Below, in pieces: positions 60,705 to 64,000 of a stretch of DNA of 64,000 nucleotides (within the stretch, counting starts at the first letter, position 1; each line of letters begins with the position of its first letter). The position numbers and the translations under genes are program-made. A model generated the notes under the pieces. That model did not search any database, was not told the origin of the DNA, and worked only from the letters and a program-made list of their open reading frames with translations. The stretch is from Winogradskyella vincentii (GTDB lineage: Bacteria > Bacteroidota > Bacteroidia > Flavobacteriales > Flavobacteriaceae), in the NCBI RefSeq assembly GCF_020166345.1, contig NZ_JAIUJS010000005.1, positions 1 through 64,000 of the forward strand, given 5' to 3'.

Positions 60705-61682
60705 CTAATTAAAAGAATCCCAAGTTATCTTTAGTCCTTCCCTTACAGTGTATCTTGGCTTGTATCCTAAAAGACGTTCTGCTTTGGATATATCTGCTAA
60801 TGAATCTCTTACATCACCTTGTCTCGGTGGACCATAAATAGCATCGAGCTTGGAACCAGCAGCTACCCTCAGTGAATCCCATAGGTAATTAATGGTAATA
60901 CGCTCGCCACAAGCAACATTAAACACTTCATTTTTAGCCTCATTAGACGCAAAAAAACCTTTAACATTTGCCTGCACCACATTGTCAATAAATGTAAAAT
61001 CACGTGTTTGCTCACCATCACCATTGATCTTAGATGGATTGTTATCCTTTAGTGCTTGCATAAATAATGGAATGACTGCGGCATATGCACCATTTGGACT
61101 TTGTTTAGGCCCAAAAACATTAAAATATCTTAGTCCAATTACATCAGTATCATAAGTAGTCCCAAATACATCGGCATACAATTCATTAACATACTTTGTT
61201 ACTGCATATGGAGATAACGGTTTTCCAATTTTTTCTTCAATCTTTGGTAAAGATTTACTGTCGCCATAAGTAGAACTTGATGCAGCATAAATCATTCGCT
61301 TCACGGTCTTACTATCCTTAAGCGCAATCATCATATTTAAAAACCCAGAAATATTTACTTCATTGGTGGTTGCTGGATCATTTATCGAACGTGGTACGGA
61401 GCCCAATGCAGCCTGATGAGATACATAATCCATACCATCCATTGCTTTTTTACAAGTGTCCAAATCACGAATATCGCCTTCAATCAATTCAAATGATGGA
61501 TTTTGCACAAACTCTTCAAGATTTTCACGGTAACCGTTAGAAAAGTTGTCTAAAACCCTAACTTTTTTAGCATTATACTTTAAAAGATATTCTACTAGGT
61601 TAGAACCGATAAATCCGCCGCCACCTGTAACTAGAAAACTTAACTGGGAAATATCTTGGGTATGATGTGGGTTTGAATACAT
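60705..61682 (-). CDS. tviC: UDP-N-acetylglucosamine(uronate) 4-epimerase, WbpP/TviC-like
   Basis: Extended SDR epimerase of about 325 residues. I place the start at the Met at 61682; the longer frame runs 50 bases into the dehydrogenase gene. Motifs: FLVTGGGGFIGSNLVEYLLK, HQAALGSVPRSINDPATTN, YAASSSTYGDSKSLPKIEE and SPYAVTKYVNELYADVF (YxxxK). The Ser/Asn pattern matches Pseudomonas WbpP and Salmonella TviC, which interconvert UDP-GlcNAc(A) and UDP-GalNAc(A). With the upstream dehydrogenase it would make UDP-GalNAcA. Confidence 0.9.
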   Translation of the reverse strand: MYSNPHHTQDISQLSFLVTGGGGFIGSNLVEYLLKYNAKKVRVLDNFSNGYRENLEEFVQNPSFELIEGDIRDLDTCKKAMDGMDYVSHQAALGSVPRSINDPATTNEVNISGFLNMMIALKDSKTVKRMIYAASSSTYGDSKSLPKIEEKIGKPLSPYAVTKYVNELYADVFGTTYDTDVIGLRYFNVFGPKQSPNGAYAAVIPLFMQALKDNNPSKINGDGEQTRDFTFIDNVVQANVKGFFASNEAKNEVFNVACGERITINYLWDSLRVAAGSKLDAIYGPPRQGDVRDSLADISKAERLLGYKPRYTVREGLKITWDSFN

Positions 61683-61698
61683 ATAATTGTAATAATTG

Positions 61699-62994
61699 TT
61701 AGAGACGAGCATCAATTGTATCAACTGGTAATAATGATTTAACATCAAAAGTTACGCATCCTGTGGCTTTTAAATTCTCTAAATTTAATTCTAAAAACTC
61801 TTTATGAGATACTGCAAGAATAATAGAATCATAATCCGACCCGATATTATCTTTATCAGTAATTAAATCCAACCCGTACTCATGTTTTACTTCTGCTTTT
61901 GATGCCCATGGATCATAAACATCAACATTTACGTGGTAGGATTGCAATTCTTCTATAATGTCAATTACTCTTGAATTTCTGATATCAGGACAATTTTCTT
62001 TAAATGTAATACCTAATACTAATGCTTTAGAGCCTTTAATCGTGGCTCCTTTATTAATCATCATTTTCACAGTCTCAGTTGCTACATAACTACCCATGCT
62101 ATCATTCATCTTACGTCCAGCAAGAATAATTTCAGGATTATATCCTGACTCGATAGCCTTTTGAGCTAAATAATATGGATCTACTCCAATACAATGACCT
62201 CCAACCAATCCAGGTGTAAACTTCAAGAAATTCCACTTAGTCCCTGCAGCTTCTAACACTGCTTTTGTATCAATGTCTAAAAGTCGAAATATCTTAGAAA
62301 GTTCATTCACGAAAGCAATATTTATGTCTCGCTGTGAATTTTCAATCACCTTCGCTGCCTCAGCAACTTTAATTGATGGGGCTAAATGAGTTCCTGCAGT
62401 TATTACTTTTTTATAAAGATTATCTATTTTCTCAGCAATCTCAGGCGTTGAACCAGACGTAACTTTTAAAATCTTGGTTACGGTATGTTTTTTATCTCCA
62501 GGATTAATCCTTTCTGGTGAGTATCCTGCGTAAAAATCTGTGTTATATACTAAATTAGAATTCTTCTCTAGCACAGGAATACAAATGTCTTCAGTTGCGC
62601 CTGGATAAACAGTAGACTCATATACCACAATATCATTCTTCGCCAAAACTTTACCAACAGTCTCACTAGCCTTAATCAAGGGAGTAAAAACGGGCTTATT
62701 CAAAGCATCAGTTGGCGTAGGTACCGTTACGATATAAATATTAGTTTCTGTTAAGGCATTGGCGTCATCAGTAATGTACAATCCCTTGTCTGCATCTAAA
62801 TTATTAACAAGTACAGATTGAAGATTTGCATCTTCAACTTCTAGTGTTTTATCAACACCAGAATTTAATTCATTGATACGTTGTTTATTTATATCAAATC
62901 CAACAACTAAGAATTGTTTTGCAAATTCAACGGCAAGTGGCAAACCGACATAACCTAAACCAATTATAGCAATTTTATCGTTTGTGTAAGTCAT
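61699..62994 (-). CDS. tviB: UDP-N-acetyl-hexosamine 6-dehydrogenase, TviB/WbpO-like
   Basis: 431-residue nucleotide-sugar dehydrogenase that oxidises UDP-GlcNAc or UDP-GalNAc to the uronate with two NAD. NAD motif IAIIGLGYVGLPLAVEFAKQ (8-27), VPTPTDALNKPVFTPL, YESTVYPGATEDICIPVL, and the catalytic Cys in GLVGGHCIGVDPYYLAQKA are present. ITFKENCPDIRNSRVIDIIE is close to Salmonella TviB from memory. It is 16 bases before the epimerase start and overlaps the sugar transferase gene by 4 bases, forming a Vi-like pair. Confidence 0.92.
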   Translation of the reverse strand: MTYTNDKIAIIGLGYVGLPLAVEFAKQFLVVGFDINKQRINELNSGVDKTLEVEDANLQSVLVNNLDADKGLYITDDANALTETNIYIVTVPTPTDALNKPVFTPLIKASETVGKVLAKNDIVVYESTVYPGATEDICIPVLEKNSNLVYNTDFYAGYSPERINPGDKKHTVTKILKVTSGSTPEIAEKIDNLYKKVITAGTHLAPSIKVAEAAKVIENSQRDINIAFVNELSKIFRLLDIDTKAVLEAAGTKWNFLKFTPGLVGGHCIGVDPYYLAQKAIESGYNPEIILAGRKMNDSMGSYVATETVKMMINKGATIKGSKALVLGITFKENCPDIRNSRVIDIIEELQSYHVNVDVYDPWASKAEVKHEYGLDLITDKDNIGSDYDSIILAVSHKEFLELNLENLKATGCVTFDVKSLLPVDTIDARL

Positions 62995-63581
62995 TTGTTA
63001 AAAGTAGATTTTATAATGAATTTCAAATCTAAATAAAAACTGTAATTCTCAACATACTTTTTATTGATTTTCACTTTATCTACCCAAATAATCGTTCTGT
63101 TGTAATGATCGGGATCTTTTTGCCGTTCTAATACACGTTCCTCATCCTTATATTTCAATGTTGCTGGACCAGTTATCCCGGGTTTTACTATTAAAATTTT
63201 TCTATCATCACCTTTCAACTCATCTGCAAAACCTTGTAAATCAGGCCTTGGCCCAACAAAACTCATATCTCCTTTTAATACGTTAAAAATTTGAGGCAAC
63301 TCATCTAATTTAGTTTTTCTCAATAACTTTCCAAGTTTAGTTGCGCTTCTGTCTAACTTTCCTAAAATATGTTTTTCTTCCTTTAAGGTTCTTAATTTAT
63401 AAATCTTAAATAGCTTAGCATTTTGCCCAACCCTTAACTGTGAGAATACTCCCCATGTCCTTGTATCAAGTGTACAAAATAATACTAAAATAATTATTGG
63501 CAGAATAAGAATTGGCAGAAGAACAAGTGCCAATATGAAATCGAAATAACGTTTTACTCGAAGTTGAGAAGGTGTTATCAA
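62991..63581 (-). CDS. Initiating sugar-phosphate transferase, short
   Basis: 196-residue monotopic enzyme of the bacterial sugar transferase family, catalytic domain only. One re-entrant membrane helix (~13-35), then FKIYKLRTLKEEKHI, LRKTKLDELPQIFNVL and KGDMSFVGPRPDLQGF, and a C-terminal membrane-binding tail. It would add the first sugar-phosphate to undecaprenyl phosphate. It is 7 bases after the Wzc-type gene. A long enzyme with the same activity lies at the other end of the locus. Confidence 0.93.
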   Translation of the reverse strand: MITPSQLRVKRYFDFILALVLLPILILPIIILVLFCTLDTRTWGVFSQLRVGQNAKLFKIYKLRTLKEEKHILGKLDRSATKLGKLLRKTKLDELPQIFNVLKGDMSFVGPRPDLQGFADELKGDDRKILIVKPGITGPATLKYKDEERVLERQKDPDHYNRTIIWVDKVKINKKYVENYSFYLDLKFIIKSTFNK

Positions 63582-63588
63582 ACTTAAT

Positions 63589-64000
63589 TTATTTCTTATT
63601 TCCTGAAATCAATTTTTTAGCCTTAGACCAAATTGATTGTTTTTCATTTTTGTGATATGCATTTCCATAACTTCCATAACCGTAACCATAACCATAACCG
63701 TAACCGTAACCATATCTGGCTTTATATTTGTAAAAATTGAGAACAAAACTGATGTTCTTAACTTCTCCATTTTTATACTTGGCATTCACTAATTGAAGCA
63801 TACCTTTCTTGGTGTAATCAAACCGTATCATGTAAATGGTAGCATCAGCATAATGTGACAATTCAAGTGCATCCGCAACCAACCCAAGAGGTGGTGTATC
63901 CAAAACTATAAAATCATAAGAATCCCTTAGTTTATCAATAGCATCTTTAAGTTTCTTACTCATTAATAATTCAGAAGGATTGGGTGGTATAGGTCCTGAG
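63589..64000 (-). CDS. wzc: Polysaccharide biosynthesis tyrosine autokinase (Wzc), C-terminal part, cut by window edge
   Basis: The frame continues to the right edge (SGPIPPNPSELLMSKKLKDA), so this is the last ~136 residues of a larger co-polymerase and autokinase. SGPIPPNPSELL is the BY-kinase signature upstream of Walker B, and DSYDFIVLDTPPLGLVADAL is Walker B-like. The tail carries YGYGYGYGYGYGYGSYGNAY, a tyrosine cluster that is the autophosphorylation site in this family. Translated from an imperfect hexamer repeat, it is longer than most. Phosphorylation state controls polymer length or export. Confidence 0.92.
   Translation of the reverse strand, partial: SGPIPPNPSELLMSKKLKDAIDKLRDSYDFIVLDTPPLGLVADALELSHYADATIYMIRFDYTKKGMLQLVNAKYKNGEVKNISFVLNFYKYKARYGYGYGYGYGYGYGSYGNAYHKNEKQSIWSKAKKLISGNKK
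63675..63713 (-). repeat. Imperfect hexanucleotide repeat in the wzc tyrosine tail
   Basis: About six tandem units of CATAAC or CGTAAC (plus-strand reading) that encode repeated Gly-Tyr pairs on the minus strand. The repeat is in frame with the tyrosine cluster. Slippage would change its length by two residues per unit without breaking the frame. Confidence 0.75.

Noticed and set aside
63675-63713. CRISPR array or direct-repeat array
   Set aside because: Units are only six bases, uninterrupted by spacers, and encode a Gly-Tyr protein repeat in frame.

Overview
The window is low-GC chromosomal DNA from a member of the Flavobacteriaceae (Bacteroidota). The evidence is type IX secretion (T9SS) type A and type B C-terminal sorting domains, a PorV-like outer-membrane protein, a DUF4105/Lnb-type protein, a fused cyclophilin-FKBP isomerase and promoters of the Bacteroidota type (TTG, about 19 nt, TAnnTTTG). 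Start codons generally lack Shine-Dalgarno sequences. The genus cannot be fixed from this sequence.

Positions 1-38106 are mostly housekeeping genes in short, alternating operons. They include hisS, an ABC permease, a lipoprotein phosphodiesterase, the rpsF-rpsR-rplI ribosomal operon with promoter and terminator, a LytTR response regulator, priA, a YihY-family membrane protein, nadC, rlmH, an HPF-like factor, an exported glycoside hydrolase with two small exported neighbours, rdgB, a CPBP protease, a DEAD-box helicase with a structured leader, and a type B T9SS cargo. These are followed by trmH, a sirtuin, an XRE regulator with a membrane partner, the cyclophilin-FKBP fusion, recQ, and an envelope operon (kpsF-tatC-AhpD-like-lptB). 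The block ends with a TerC family gene, a phosphatidylserine synthase-like gene, porV2 and the Lnb-like gene. The CPBP gene (16834-17610) lies between 15-bp inverted repeats and is followed by a hairpin-rich element, so it looks like a small mobile cassette.

Positions 38110-64000 are one long minus-strand cell-surface polysaccharide locus that runs off the right edge. In transcription order it has a Wzc-type tyrosine kinase (partial), a short initiating sugar-phosphate transferase, a TviB-like UDP-HexNAc dehydrogenase and a TviC/WbpP-like 4-epimerase. Next come a Wzm/Wzt ABC exporter whose Wzt has an extended C-terminal domain, a methyltransferase, and a run of GT2 and GT4 glycosyltransferases with one protein resembling sialyltransferases. 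It ends with neuA-neuB-neuC, an unassigned GT-B-like protein, more GT4 enzymes, an O-antigen ligase/polymerase-like protein and a second, long initiating transferase.

Together these genes suggest a surface glycan containing HexNAc-uronic acid and a sialic-acid-type sugar, made on undecaprenyl phosphate and exported by the ABC transporter. The Wzy/WaaL-like protein and Wzc are parts of the other assembly route, and no Wzx flippase is visible here. No tRNA, rRNA, CRISPR array, transposase gene or gene-free stretch over 300 bases was seen.
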